64,000 nucleotides of DNA from Kuschelorhynchus macadamiae (lineage: Eukaryota > Arthropoda > Insecta > Coleoptera > Curculionidae): the NCBI GenBank assembly GCA_030620095.1, contig JAUTXW010002103.1, positions 2,042,001-2,106,000 on the forward strand, in the 5' to 3' direction. Below are positions 1 to 11,892 of the stretch, one piece after another. Under the pieces are notes generated by a model that did no database searches, was not told the DNA's origin, and worked only from the letters and a program-made list of their open reading frames with translations. Both the position numbers and the translations under genes were made by a program. Every line of letters begins with the position of its first letter. Position 1 is the first letter of the stretch.

Positions 1-357
1 CTTAGTGAAGCTGAATATGGTAGGCATGAAAATGATTTTTTTTTTAAACACGTTGAACGGTGGTTTTGCTAACATTCGCTATATCGGCGACTACCCTTTG
101 GCTAATTGAAGGGGTTTCTGTGATATGAAGTAGCACATCCAGTTCCTTTTCATCAGTTTGAACTGGCCTATTTCTACTAGGTTTTGAGTATTCGACATCT
201 CCCGTCTGAATAAATCTATCTAATAAGTTTTGCAGGCTTCTCTTATCGGGATGTCTTCGTTCCGGATATCGCTCCGCGTATATCCGACTAGCCAAAAAAC
301 AATTTTTTTGAGATTCTCCCAACACAAAAATCATATCTACTAGCTCTTCTTTGGTTC
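1..357 (-). pseudogene. Mariner-like transposase, N-terminal part, cut by the window edge (element A)
   Basis: Read on the minus strand from about 357 to the window edge, this encodes a helix-turn-helix N-terminal domain of the kind found in insect mariner-like transposases (DUF4817-like). Recognisable stretches are EELVDMIFVLGES and RIYAERYPERRHPD, then a second helix-turn-helix block ISQRVVADIANVSKTTVQRV. An in-frame TAA at 44-46 falls where the relatives have leucine (RV-stop-KKNHFH), and the same frame then stays open to position 1. The reading frame runs upstream past the expected start without an ATG at the conserved place, so the start looks lost. The catalytic domain lies outside the window. 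The doubled terminal motif at 747-877 is the 5' end of the same element. I infer a dead copy. Confidence 0.7.
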
Positions 358-746
358 TCTCTTTCAATGAAAAAAGAATAGGGTTGACATTTAAAATAAG
401 AAAAAAAATGATCTTTGAAGTTTGGTAATTTTCACACTTAATTTTGTAGACCCTGTATAATTTAGATCGTTTAAATTTGGTCAACGAGATTGTCAAATCT
501 TATTTAATGAACTCCTAGTTTGATTCTTATGTCGAGGCAATATTTGAATTTTTATAATTTTTTTTTTAACCAGTAATGTAAATTCACTTTTTCTCATATT
601 TAATTTTTTTAAGCGGTTACTTACTGATCGAATCCAATAAAATTTTAGGATGATGTAAACAACTATGGAAGCCATCTAAATATGCAAAAAATATAGTTCA
701 TTTAATTTAAAAAAATATGTCATTGTGACGTCACACTTTTTTGGGT

Positions 747-877
747 CACCCTGTATAATCAAAAATATTTTTAGAAAGTGCGCCCTAATATACATATGAG
801 TTGTGCAAAATTTAAAATTCATGAGTCAAATGATAAGTGAGCTACAGAAGGAGGGAGCTGGGATGGACCACCCTGTA
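747..877 (-). repeat. 5' terminal region of element A with doubled TACAGGGTG motif
   Basis: On the minus strand the motif TACAGGGTG occurs at 877-869 (followed by GTCC) and again at 755-747 (followed by ACCC), with starts 122 bp apart. The outer motif borders TATACAATATG and then a (TA)n tract, as expected for an element that integrates at TA. The right-hand partner is outside the window, so the assignment to element A rests on orientation and on the same layout in the elements at 11.5, 19.1, 48.2 and 53.9 kb. Confidence 0.6.
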
Positions 878-881
878 TACA

Positions 882-886
<5 letters not shown>

Positions 887-948
<62 letters not shown>
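887..948. repeat. (TA)n microsatellite next to the element A terminus
   Basis: About 31 TA units, starting 10 bp outside the outer terminal motif of element A. Any open frame across it is a Tyr-Ile dipeptide artefact. Confidence 0.95.
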
Positions 949-951
<3 letters not shown>

Positions 952-1084
952 TATTACCTGCTAAAGAAAACCAACCATAAATAAACTGACAAAGGACAAA
1001 ACGCGGTAAGAAAAAATATAACAAAATAGGCTGTATAATATATAATTAATTAGAAAAAAAAGTAATAACAATACCAACAACAGT

Positions 1085-2950
1085 TTAAATTGCGAAATTT
1101 AATCGCCTACTCTCCCTTACAAATCTGTCTATCACTCTACCTATATCAATGTCAATATTCTTGTGAACGTTCTCTAAGGCCAGCCCATCTAAGTCATCCT
1201 GATTCATGTGCGAACGCATTCAATTCTTAACTATAGTTGTACCTCACCTAAAAGTTTTTTGCGTTCATTTTCAACACTTTTAGTTAGCCCTGAAAACTGA
1301 TTACAAATTAATTCGGTCTTCTTTTTAAGATCAGTGTATTCAGTTACATGCTAGTGAATGTAATTAGATGGAATTAACTCATTAAGTGAAAAACAACTTA
1401 GAGTTTTCTCTGAAAACCTTTCAGTTAAATCAAAAATTAAAGAATGTGAAATAGGAATAAAAATTACTTTTTTCCAATAATCAGCTGCATTTGCAGCTGG
1501 AGTATTGGCTCGTTGAGTCTGCCTGCCAGTTAAACGAGGAATACTTAAGTCGAAATCAAATCGTTTCAAGGTCTTAGGAGCACTTTTAACTATGGAAGCA
1601 AATTCATCTTCAGCATTTGATCTTTTTTGCTTCAAAATTTTAAAATTTTTCAAATGCGTAATAGCTGAATGTAAACTAATTTTATTTTAGAAAAATATAC
1701 TTAAGAGGAAGTGTAGTTAAATTAATAACTTCGGAAAGTAAAGCTAATGTTAAAATATATGTGCACGACGAGGTGTTTTCATCCTATTCAGAAATTTCGT
1801 TCAAAACGTCACAAATTTTTGATAAATCCGACTGAAATTGCAAAACAAAATCATGCCGTTCAACCCATCGGGTTTCATATGGACTATTTAAACTGGTTTT
1901 TAAATATTTGTTTAAAACAAAATGCCTCTTAGTCGACGCGTTAAAAAAAGTCTTCTTGTATAATGCCCAATGAGTTTTTAACACACTTTACCTTTACAGT
2001 TTTTGAAAGTGATAGATTTAGATTGTGAGAACACGGAGCTAAAACAGAATTTACTGCCACGTTTCATCGAAAAGAATGCTATAATAGTTCGCTTCGGCAA
2101 CACGATAAATAATTGTGTTCAAAATTTCCCCCCCACAGAATGAAATTAAAGAGTTAGTTAATGGTTTTCAAGGTTCTTGTCTCTGCCATCCACACGAAAA
2201 CGAAGTAGTGCTGTGAAAGTGCCATAGTTAAAGTTTGCCATGCGTATAATATCATCCTCTTCGCCGACCTGGAACATAGACGTATTGTCTCTATCTCCAC
2301 GTAAGGGTATACTTTGTCTTCATGTAATATGATGATAAATGAGTTTTAATAATGGGCCAAAGGCGTTTCCGATTTTCATCTACTTGATTTTTTCTTTCTA
2401 CGTCTAGTAAATTTCGAACGAAATTATAAACTTATTTTTACACGTAGCAATAAATAGTTTGGCTAAAATAAAAACTAGTTTTAGTTTTTATGCTTGTGCC
2501 TAGAATAACTGTTAACAAAATAATACTTAATTAAATAATTACTGCAAATTAAAGAAAAAAGAAAATATTTAAATATGTTTTTCATCTTTTACTTGAGAAG
2601 TAATGTTCTTTAAAATATTATCTCAAAAATATTAGAATATTAGAAAGTCTATATCTTTATTTATAAATTCAACTGCAAGTTACTTTTTTTCTCTGCTCGC
2701 AAATGCTACAAATTTGACTGATGTTTAATTAGGTCTCCATTCTTACCCATAAGTTTAGCATATGTTGGCAGATGTCGCGTAACGAACTTCTGAGGTTTCA
2801 CTGTATTTTGTCCTCCAACCTCGGAGCCAGATATAAATATTATGCACAATTTGCAACCCGTTACTTTTTTCAGAAAAAACTAGCCAAGGAAATTTGCTCA
2901 ACATATCATACCTTATTTTTCGTTTCGCTTCTTTGCATTTCTTCATATGG
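1085..2950 (-). pseudogene. hAT-family transposase pseudogene
   Basis: Several minus-strand pieces in different frames together give a hAT transposase with a TTF-type zinc-finger N-terminus. Near 2940-2850, KFPWLVFSEKSNGLQ resembles the TTF zinc-finger start. At 2250-2170, RMANFNYGTFTALLRFRVDG matches the DUF4371-type core. At 2020-1790 there is SHNLNLSLSKTVK followed by SPYETRWVERHDFVLQF. At 1600-1400, LTGRQTQRANTPAANAADYW precedes the C-terminal dimerisation region, and the end ENVHKNIDIDIGRVIDRF runs to a TAA at 1085-1087. Frameshifts separate all of these pieces, so it cannot be active. Terminal inverted repeats and target duplications were not found. Family assignment is secure; subgroup (ZMYM1/P52-repressor-like) is inferred. 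Confidence 0.7.
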
Positions 2951-2959
2951 GTAGAGAAT

Positions 2960-3292
2960 GGAAAAATATAAACCCTGGGAGATTTCTAGTAATTTACCAA
3001 TATTTCGTGTCTTGTAAAATCATCTATATTTTTTAAATTTGTATTACCATCTTGGATAAAAAATTAGCGATATACACTTTAAAATCGGGCAATTCTTTAA
3101 CAACGTCTAGCGAAGCACCTGATGATATGTTTGTTAAGTCATTGGAAGTGGCACTAGATTTAGAAGGCAGATTTTGCTGCATCAGTAATTGGCTAAAATA
3201 ATTTTTATAAATATAGCTATATCAGGCTCAAGCACTATATTAGCCTTTCCTTTTTACAACTGCCTACTAAAATATCTTTAGCATAATTCGTG

Positions 3293-3343
<51 letters not shown>

Positions 3344-3790
3344 CTATTTTCTGAAAAATTAAACATATTATGGAGCAACTACTCATTCTGGCAACGTGTT
3401 TAAACGCTAGCAAAGAACTGTTCATAAAACAAATTGAAGTAGTAAACATTTTATTATTAATTACTATATCGGCAGGGGGGGGGGGCGAAACCCCCTTCCT
3501 TCTAAATGCGCAACTGTGATTACAGTGTGTCATCAGTCGGTGAGCCCGGATCAAATATAAAAACTTGAAAGCTGTTCGTCGGGATTCATTCAGTGTTTTG
3601 AATTTGTCCAATGAAGATCTTGTGCAGTGAAGAAAGAACTCCGAGAAGCCATATGAAACTCGATATTTTAAAATATTTCGCCTGTTTTCCCATTAACTTT
3701 TCCCCTCCACTGCTACACTCAACTTGTCACAAATTTTTTTATGACAAGAAAAAAGTATTTCTTATTTTCAAGTAGATTAACATTTATCTT
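2960..3790. other. No recognisable gene; contains (TA)n and a G/C homopolymer
   Basis: I see no coding similarity here. The stretch holds a (TA)n tract at 3299-3342 and a run of ten G at about 3476-3485 followed closely by CCCCC. Confidence 0.5.
3299..3342. repeat. (TA)n microsatellite
   Basis: About 22 TA units. Unlike the tracts at 887, 18964 and 21148, no TACAGGG terminus is visible beside it. Confidence 0.95.
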
Positions 3791-3824
3791 AGGCTTACAA
3801 GACAGAGATGAAAAAAATTCTAAA

Positions 3825-4135
3825 CATTTTAAAACAGTTTTTTTTTGTTTCAAACATGTTTTTAATTCCAAGTGTTTAAAACAAAAACAACATACTTAAA
3901 CCCTTGTTTTCAATTCTATATTAAACGTATTTATTATTACGTTGATGTACTCAACTAACTAAAAAAAAGATGTTTAAATTTTAAATACTTTTTTTATAAT
4001 TTTAAAATTTAAATCAACTAATGGTATTTTAAACCCCTTTAAAATAATTGTTTTTGATCAAAATGTTTAAAACAAAATTGTTTAGAACAAGTACCTAATA
4101 ACGTTTTAAACATGTTTCAGACACTTCAAAGTTAT
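3825..4135. repeat. Candidate MITE rich in GTTTAAAAC motifs
   Basis: The left side reads GTTTCAAACATGTTTTTAA and the right side, in reverse complement, reads GTCTGAAACATGTTTAAAAC, giving imperfect inverted arms around an AT-rich centre in which GTTTAAAA recurs. No clear target duplication is visible, so this is a weak call; an AT-rich low-complexity tract is the alternative. Confidence 0.3.
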
Positions 4136-4371
4136 CAAGGAAAATCGGTCGTTTTAAATCACGCCATTCGGGCATTATTATTATTTTAAATCATGCTTAT
4201 TATGGAATCATCCTAGCACAATGTGCTCTAAATAATTTTCGAAAAATAGGTCAAACCTGCTATTATTGTTAATATCGTGTCGTGTTTAATCCTTAAGACA
4301 GTTTAAATTTCGAATTAAGGGCATAAATATGCTTTATTAATACATTTAATATTATAATAATTTTATAATTT

Positions 4372-5608
4372 GTTGCACAAATTTTATTTCTCTCAAGTAA
4401 CATTTAATCAAGTAAGAGATATTATAAATAATCTTAAAAACAAAAATAGTAAAGATAAATTTATCAGAAATCTTATAATATCCCCACTCACAAAACTTGT
4501 CAACCAGTGCTTCAAGGAGAATACTTTTCCTACTGTGCTTAAGTGCGCCATAGTACTTCCAGTCTATAAGAACGGAGACAAAGACCAGATAATGTATTGT
4601 GCATCACTATGAAAACAACAACTTCGATTTCAGGAAAAATAAAAGCACAGTCCTAGGTATTTTGGATTTGATGTCATATATCATAGAATCATACCATATA
4701 TTTCAATATAATACTGTTCTTATGTATGGCCTAAGTAAGGCTTTTGATTGTGTTGACCATTCTCCTGCCTAAGCTTGTAAATAAGAGACAGATTGTGAGG
4801 GTTAGTGGTGTGTTTTCAGTGGAAAGTGTAGTTAATATTGTTCCCCAGGGTTCAATTCTGGGACCCATTATTTTCTATTATACATTAATGATTTACCGGA
4901 GTCTAACTCTTCTCAAAAATACACTCTCTTTACTGACGACACAACAATTTCCTTTGCAGCTGATAATCTCCGATAAGCGCTTGAGGGTAGTGTGGTGGCA
5001 CGTCACAGGGCTGAGGAGTGGTTTCGCAAAAATAGACTGCTTCTCATCGAGGGCAAGACCAATCAAATGGTTATTTGTTTGTGAAAGAAAGGTGGCGTGA
5101 AAAAAAGCGGCGTGGAGGATGTAAAGTTCTCGGGGGTGAACTTGGATCCTAAGATGCAGTGGGGTGCACATGTAGATAAGCTCAGTGGACGACTGAGGTG
5201 GAGAGTGTTTGTGCTGCGTAGTCTTCCAGCGTTTCCACCAGGGTTTTGCAGACAGCATACATCTTTCTTATGGCTGTTCTTATCTAGATCCTTGCTGGAC
5301 TTGGATATAGAGATGAGTGTAGGCAAGCTTATGCAGCACTCGGGGTACTGACTTTGCGGTCTCAAAACATATTAGAAAATTTGTTGTTTGTCAAATAGAG
5401 TGGGGACAATATCGAAATCCACGAGGATATTCATAGCTACAATACCCGTCATAAGGAGGCTGAGGCGATGTCAAACTGCCCCGATTACTGGGCAGTAAAA
5501 TCCTTTAATTCCTTCCCTCATATTATACGAGCTTTACCTCACAAGCATTTTAAAAGTAAAATTAGGGAATTACTGGTTAATAATGTATTTTATTCTTTAC
5601 GATTTTAG
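4372..5608 (+). pseudogene. Non-LTR (jockey/CR1-like) reverse transcriptase fragment (LINE-1 of window)
   Basis: Plus-strand pieces in several frames form the reverse transcriptase of a non-LTR retrotransposon. In order they are VRDIINNLKNKNSKD, then VLPVYKNGDKDQ, then LSKAFDCVDHS, then VPQGSILGP, then the catalytic box FTDDTTISF near 4930, and then FSGVNLDPKMQWGAHVDKL. The last block, SYNTRHKEAEA through IRELLVNNVFYSLRF, ends at a TAG at 5606-5608. The endonuclease domain and 5' part are missing, as is usual for 5'-truncated LINE copies, and there are several stops and frameshifts. A short tandem-repeat tail follows at 5678-5697. Confidence 0.75.
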
Positions 5609-5677
5609 TTTATAATTTTATTTTCATTTTTAATTCTGACGTATGTAAACATTGTAATGTACTTACACAAATAAATT

Positions 5678-5697
5678 GAGTATTGAGTATTGAGTAA
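5678..5697 (+). repeat. LINE 3' tail of short tandem repeats (TGAGTAT)n
   Basis: After AAATAAAT the sequence reads TGAGTATTGAGTATTGAGTA, three unit copies. A simple-repeat tail instead of poly(A) is typical of the 3' ends of some CR1/jockey-group elements, and it closes the fragment at 4372-5608. Confidence 0.6.
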
Positions 5698-5699
5698 GA

Positions 5700-6245
5700 C
5701 TTTGTTAGCTGCAATTTAATATCATATTCATTTCGTCATTGCCCTATAGCTAATCCGAAAGTAGTAATGTTGAGAAACTCTTTGACCCCCTAAATGGTTT
5801 TTAATGAAAACACCAGCCATTTTTGAGATGTATGCCGAAAAAACATAAATATTTTGAACGTATCACTTTGCTAGAGAGTATGACACAAAACAACGTTATT
5901 ATAACATATTCTCATATGGCTGCAGTAAATCCCAAATCCGTGTTGCAACAGGAATTAATTTGTTTTCATCACTGCCCCATTATATTTTGTCCAGCCTTAA
6001 TAAATATATATTAAAAACAAAAATATCGTAGTATGATATTGTAGCGTTAGTCTCATAGCAAGAGGCTATTAATCGTTAGTGGACTCCAGTCAACTAGTAA
6101 AAAATAGACTCTCGTTGCCAAATCTATAAATATACCAATATAGGATTCACTTGTGCCATATATCGTGATACATGTAGACATTTATAAAAGTGCACTGCTG
6201 CTTTTCGTGTTTATTGTGATTCTATCGCAGTCTATTTTCGATTAA
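5700..6245. other. No recognisable feature
   Basis: AT-rich sequence between two LINE 3' ends. The longest frames are short and show no family resemblance. Confidence 0.4.
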
Positions 6246-6249
6246 GGAC

Positions 6250-6282
<33 letters not shown>
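6250..6282 (-). repeat. (AAT)n tract, probable 3' tail of the minus-strand LINE
   Basis: Eleven AAT units followed on the plus strand by GACATTTATTTATCTAC. On the minus strand this reads ATAAATAAATGTC followed by (ATT)n, a common 3' end for CR1-like elements. It lies downstream of the minus-strand LINE at 7140-8667. Confidence 0.55.
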
Positions 6283-6284
<2 letters not shown>

Positions 6285-6433
6285 GACATTTATTTATCTA
6301 CAAAAAGGACATTGGAATGCCAAAGACTTGCGTAGTCTAGCTTAAAGCTACTCAACTGAACTCTACATTGACATATTAAGTAATTTTAAATAACATTAAA
6401 TTTCAACGTGCTAATTAAAATTAAAATATACAT

Positions 6434-7085
6434 CAGTGGCGGCTATTCGGAGGATGTAGAAGAAGTGCCTTTTCCCCCAAAAAAAACCTGGTAAATAATT
6501 TTTTAACACACTTTAAAAATCGATAAAATATACTAATTTTCAATATTAAATCTAAATCATTTCATTAACAATTATCAATAATTGCAATGTAAATTTAATG
6601 CATTCGTAGTATTGCCGCTGGCCGCTCGTCAGAAACCTAGAGGCAAACGTAAAACGAAATAATATACTTGCGCGTATTAAGCAAATCCGTATGTGCGCGC
6701 ACCGCACCGGCAGCAAACTCGTTTATGTCGATCCACCAACGGAAGAGCCACGTGCGAGCGCCGTAAAAATCTTCCAGCGAGAAACAAAAGCAATGCCTGG
6801 AAATACGAAGACCGCGCCTCTAGGGAAGAGCCGCAATTTAACGCTTCCATTCGTATTGTACTTATAGCAGATCGCGCTTTATTCGGTATTTTATCGACGG
6901 TCTTTTATTTTATTGTTTGGAGAAGTGGCGCGTGTGTGTGGTTAAAAATTAATTCGTTTAGGCTCGTTAGTGACATTGTTTGTAGTTTGTTAGAAACTCC
7001 ATTTTACGTTGGAAAGAAGATGACAAAAATGACCTTTTAATTACGGGTCGACAAACAAGTGTGCTGACAATTAGTGCTAAAAATT
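6434..7085 (+). mobile_element. Possible hAT left-end fragment
   Basis: It begins CAGTGGCGGCTATTCGGAGG, a hAT-like terminus, and continues with a GAAGAAGTGCC..TTCCCCC stretch that resembles the same zone of the ZMYM1-like hAT at 60642 (GGAAGCAGTGCTTCCCC). Internal sequence at 6610-6990 is unusually GC-rich for the window, like the 5' non-coding part of that hAT. No matching right end or target duplication was found. It appears to interrupt the 3' untranslated part of the LINE read on the minus strand. Confidence 0.35.
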
Positions 7086-7139
7086 AAAAATTCTAGTAAA
7101 TCCTACAATATTCATTTCAAAAACTCTCTTCTGATCCAA

Positions 7140-8667
7140 ACAAAATCCGTAAACAAAACCACAAAAATTAAAATTCGTTAACACTAAACTCACACAGTTT
7201 TTTTCTCAAATTTCGATTTAAAACATGCCTGTTATCGTATAGTATTTTCAAAGACATTAAATCTAAGTGTCCAATAAAATGCCTAAATTTTTTGCACATT
7301 CGAGATAATTAATAACTTCACTATTAACTGATATATTGCGAATACTTTTGAGAAAATCAGTCTTCATTTTATTACCAAACGTCAGCAAGCATGACTTTGA
7401 AGGATTCAGGTGAAAATTGTGGCCCTGTGAAAGATCACTTTAAATTTTCAAATCATAATTAATACTTTCTTAAGACGCCAAATAATCATCAAAATCAAAA
7501 CAATAGTATATTTGGGTGTCATCGGCAAATGCCTAAACTTTACCGTGAGTGAGTGATGAAAGAATATCAGACGTATAAATAAGAAAAAGAAACGGGCCCA
7601 GAAGAGACCCTTGCGGTACACCCGCCAGTACTTTAAATGGGTTAGAGTATCTTTCACTGGAAAATATAGCTTGAGATCTGTTGGTCAGGTATGATTTTGT
7701 GAGTGAGTAAAACACTACTAAAACCATACATAATATTTCAATTTAGAAACTATAAATTCGTGATTAATGGTATCGAATGCCTCTGAAAAGTCTAAAAGTA
7801 CTAAAACATTAACCATTTTCTTATCACATGCCCACACAACATCATCCAGTACATTTACCAAAGCTACTGAAGTACCAAAGTTCTTTCTGAACCCTCATTG
7901 TGTAGAATTTGGGCAAAAAAAATGTTCCCAAATATTTTAGAAAGAGCCGGAAGAATGCTCATTAAACGGAGATCATTTATGTTCTTTCTATTGCTAACTT
8001 TTGGTAAGGGTTTACCAATTGATATTTTCCAGTTATTAGGAAAATAATTTGACTCTAAGCAACAATTAATGATATGAGTTATGTATTTATTAATATGCGG
8101 GCTACATTATTTCAGCATAAGCGGCGATATTTCATCTACACCAGTCGCGGTAGTGCTAATACTGTTCAAAGCTTTATTCATATCGGGTATTTCCGCTAAG
8201 TGAAATGAAAATTGCAGGTTAGCATTAAAAATATTACTTTTGCAAAAATTAATTTCAAAACAGTTTGAAACATTACGGAGGAAAGCTGAGGAAAAACTTT
8301 AAAATTGATATCGTTAGGGTCAGATAAACAAGTTTTATGTTAATTATTTTCTCGCCACAAAGAATCTAGGTCTACTTTTTTTCCCTTCTTATTGCAGAAA
8401 GCGTAACATTTCTTAAATATTTATAATTAGCCCAATCCTCGTTAAGCTTGGATCTTTGATACTTTATTAAGGCATTATTTCCCTGTCTCATAAAAAAACC
8501 TTTATGATGGCTGTTATTTAAAGAGCTTTAGGCTTTGTTATCCTCGATTTTCGTATTGGAGCATGTTGATTAAACAATACATGAACCAAATCATTTATAA
8601 TATTTATTTTAATGTCGATATTATCGTCATACAACATATTCTCAAACAATAAGTTATACAACGTGTT
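7140..8667 (-). pseudogene. Non-LTR reverse transcriptase fragment, minus strand (LINE-2 of window)
   Basis: Minus-strand pieces in order: FNQHAPIRKSRITKPKAL (linker between endonuclease and reverse transcriptase, matching the plus-strand LINE at 25350-25420), then LPALSKIFGNIFFAQIL, then LLDFSEAFDTINHEFIVSKL. These are followed by AGVPQGSLLGPFLFLIY, the catalytic box FADDTQIYY at about 7530-7500, and HNFHLNPSKSCLLTFGNK. Several stops and frameshifts are present. The 5' boundary at about 8667 abuts PLE sequence; the (ATT)n tail is at 6250-6282. It belongs to the same family as the LINE at 24975. Confidence 0.75.
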
Positions 8668-8679
8668 CAAAAATGCATA

Positions 8680-9190
8680 CATACATGGCGCTACAGACAA
8701 AATAGGACGAATACTTTGGCTGTCTGACATACGTACACATAAGAAGATTGGGCAACGCTTGCGATTCCCAAAAGATATTCTTCCTTTTTAAACAGGAGTA
8801 TATAAAATTCATGGCTTCTGTAGAGAAGTACATGTGGGAAAAACAGGACGCTCAATATCAACTAGACTTAAGGAACATGAACGATATATTAACAAATTGT
8901 TCAATTTGCTGTAGCTGAACACCATCATACTACAGGTAATATTGCCTGAAACCAAAGTTCTAGCATCCGTTCCAGGATTTTATAAACGAAAACTTTTTTT
9001 AACCTACAAAAAAATGTCAATAGAAATACGGGTTACGGTCTACATTACATGTGGAAACCAAGTCCGCCTGAATCTCTCCGAGCTCATTCAGTGTTCAAAT
9101 ATCATAAAGTAAAGATCCGTGGAGATACCTTGTACAATCAAAAGTGAAACGTCGGATACTAATTCCAATTTGACATGGTCTAATCCCATG
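8680..9190 (+). mobile_element. Penelope-like element, 3' part (copy 1)
   Basis: This stretch aligns by eye with the 3' ends of the PLE copies at 17.5-18.05 and 57.4-57.95 kb. It has the CATACGTACACATAAGAAGATTGG region, a broken GIY-YIG endonuclease segment (HKRSTREVHVGKTGRSIST-like, frameshifted), and the 3' landmark AGTGAAACGTCGGATA at about 9148 followed by TCTAATCCCATG. No reverse transcriptase is present. The next PLE piece begins directly after it, which could mean a head-to-tail pair. Confidence 0.65.
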
Positions 9191-9194
9191 CTTT

Positions 9195-10540
9195 GTTAAT
9201 TGACCCAAAGCCGTGAAAGCTTCTGTTCTATGTTAGCTAATCTCTATGGGAAGAAAACCAAGAAGAATGCCAAAAGTTTTAGCGATCTTCGCAGCAACAA
9301 GAAGAAGTATTCTGCCAGTTGGCCTTTCTCCTTAGATGCCGAGATGAGGTGTAGTACCGAAATCACTATAGGTGAGTCATCACGTTACTTCTAGAACTGC
9401 TAACCAATATTTATAAGCGTGTCAGCAATGCAATAGTTAGAGAAAAGATGAAGGTAATACGACATGATTTAGGCGCAAATGCCCGTAAACTACTAGAAGT
9501 TTACCTGAAATTAGCTTTTAGACTTGAAAGAACCATATTTAGGACTTTGGACAACATCACCAATGACCAGACAGAAAAAAACCACCAAGAAGTTACACTT
9601 AAGCAAGAAAAGAAGTTTGAAGCACTCCTGAACAGAACAAAATTCAATGAAACCTCCGCAGAATACAGCTATCTACTTGTCATCGAAGCCGTTAACCGAA
9701 GCAGAATATTCTATCTTTTCCAGTGGCCAAAATCTCACAATAGTACCGAGTAACATTCCCGAAAAAGACATAGTGTCCTCCGTTGAGGCAGCACCTCCGT
9801 TGAGGCAGCAATCAGAAGATTACTAGTGAAGCAAGCCGTTGAAGGCAATTTTGAGATAGCAAAGATGATTAAAAAATCCAAAACCACCGAAGTCGAATCT
9901 CTCCACAACCGGAAAAACAACCATCAAGCTTTTAAATCAAGATGTAAACAGCAACTAGCAGACAAAAGCAACGCCACAGTCTTTATGGACAGAACAGAAT
10001 AGATCAAAAAGTTAACTCAGTTTTTAAACAACATATAGGGTTATGCAGGCAAACCTAACGTGTATAATAGAAAGATGTATCACCAATCTGATTAACGTAT
10101 CCACCAAGTGGAAATCATTGGAACCAAGCAGCTCCGAGATTCCCAGATTCTACAGTCTTCCTAAAATACTCAGAAACAATGTACCACAGCGATCATCAGT
10201 GCAATAGACTAGCCCACATACAAAGTAAGTAAATACCTTTCAAACTTCCTTAGTCTATTTACTGGAAAAACAGATTCTTTTATAAAAAACTCTGCACATT
10301 TTGTGGAAAAACTTAAGGCAATCCAGTTGGATGTATCGATGTAGAATCACCATACACAAATGTTCCTGTTAGCGACTCAGTTTCCATTATATCAGACATA
10401 TTGGAACTTAAAAACTTGATAATAATTTAAAAGACCTAGTGGAAGCTTGTCTTACATCTACTTATTTCATTTTTCGAGGAACTTTTTATAAACAAACTTC
10501 AGGGGCAGCTACGGGATCTCCTCTTTAGCGGTTAATTCAT
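9195..10540 (+). pseudogene. Penelope-like element, 5' and reverse transcriptase part (copy 2)
   Basis: The open frame at 9448-9753 encodes a basic protein like the N-terminal region of PLE polyproteins. Further on, DKSNATVFMDRTE (about 9961-10001) matches the PLE ADKG..VVMD block seen intact at 53330-53370. The reverse transcriptase segments IDVESPYTNVPVSDSVSIIS (about 10335-10395) and FRGTFYKQTSGAATGSPL (about 10470-10530) are clear. An in-frame TAG follows GSPL, and homology stops at about 10540, before the catalytic YVDD box. Multiple stops make it non-functional. Confidence 0.65.
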
Positions 10541-10559
10541 ACAAGTAATTATTACTCCA

Positions 10560-11395
10560 AATAACATGTTCAAGAATGTTTTATCATCATAATTAGCCTG
10601 GTAAAATGTAGGACAAGACGCATACGAAGAAAGCATTATCTATGTCAACATTTACCAATGGTCATTGATCTTCTTTTTCCGTCTTCAAAGAAATAAATCA
10701 GAGTCTCTTGAAGAATTTTTATTCCCAGTTACGGGGGAAGTAGAAACCTTGACTGGCCCTTGACTAGTACAGAACTATATACGGTAGTGCCGACGAATTT
10801 CGGTTTTTCTATACTATTGGAGAATACAAACAGCTCAGAGTGGAAAATGGAAAATCTCCTCACTAAAAAGGTTGCAAGTGCCGCTAGTGTGATAATATCT
10901 ATTTTTTTTCGGGAATCTACTTTTCTTGTCTGTGGCAGTACCAATAATAGCCTCTCCGGTGCGGGGTCAGGGGGGAGAAATTTGAAAGAAAAGTTTATAC
11001 GGATGACCGGAAACACGCCTGGGGGGAACCTGGAAGCCTGGTGCCTTAAACCTGCCTTAAAATGCTAAGTAAACGTAACAGGTATTAACTGTGACCTAAC
11101 TGAGGTTAGCAAACTTTCATCATCATCAACGATATAGTGGCAGTTATGGTTCATCGCATTTTATTAAGAGGTGAAGAATGCGATCAGAAATCCATTTCTT
11201 ATAAATAAGTTCAGAATTAGTATACGTTTTGAGTATTAATGTATTTATTAATATTGCATACATTTAACTTTCTGCTATTAACCATTCTTGCTTCAAATTA
11301 GGTACTTTTTCACTGAGCTTCACCAATAAGAATTTTTTTAGCAAACAGATAATAGATAATGCCGAAAAGCTAAAACGTATTTTAATAACAATTTG
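10560..11395. other. No recognisable gene
   Basis: Two overlapping frames of about 100 codons lie on opposite strands at 10729-11068. Neither has motifs, a start context or similarity that I can recognise, and each may be a chance frame. Confidence 0.4.
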
Positions 11396-11515
11396 TTTAC
11401 ATATATTTACATATATATTACATATTTCTTCCAATGGTCACTGGATATTTCATTCAGTACTTTATCCCACGTAGCCAGTACTTCGTTAATTGTGCATTTT
11501 AAGGGTATGTATATG
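11396..11515 (-). pseudogene. DDE transposase fragment, C-terminal half of a split copy (element F)
   Basis: On the minus strand it encodes TINEVLATWDKVLNEISSDH followed by WKKYV, which matches the end of the DDE transposase at 55050-55150 (KAIDSISAENWKSYVKHV). The matching upstream half is at 14185-14470, on the other side of element B. Element B therefore inserted into this older transposase copy at a TA. The two halves do not join in a single open frame, so the host copy was already decayed or decayed later. Confidence 0.65.
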
Positions 11516-11892
11516 TACAGGGTTTTTTTTTATATATTGCCACCCCCCTTATCTTTTTTATTTGACATTTTAGAAAAATGTGTCCCAAATAAAAGTTTAA
11601 TGGTTTCAAATGAATTTTTATGAAAACATTTTTTTTCATATACAGGGTGTTACAGAAAGTCTGGGCGTGGTCCAAGTTTCTTATTTCAAATAGGTACCCC
11701 ATTTTTTTATTGAATTTTCGGATTCTCCTGAGAATTTTACACATTTTTTATAAGGGATATTCTATACTTAAATCTAAAGCCTAAAGAGATATTGTTATTT
11801 TTTGAAAACTATTATGTAAAACAGGTAAACATTTTTCTGGTCGTAAACTGGTCATTGACGGTGATCTGTCGTTCTGTCAATTCATTGAAAAG

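Noticed and set aside
842..1024. Open frame rich in Tyr-Ile across the TA tract
   Set aside because: Dipeptide translation of a microsatellite; the same applies to the frames at 3267-3611, 18867-19049 and 21078-21360.
6693..7040. 115-codon plus-strand frame
   Set aside because: It lies in the GC-rich non-coding part of a probable hAT end and has no recognisable domain.
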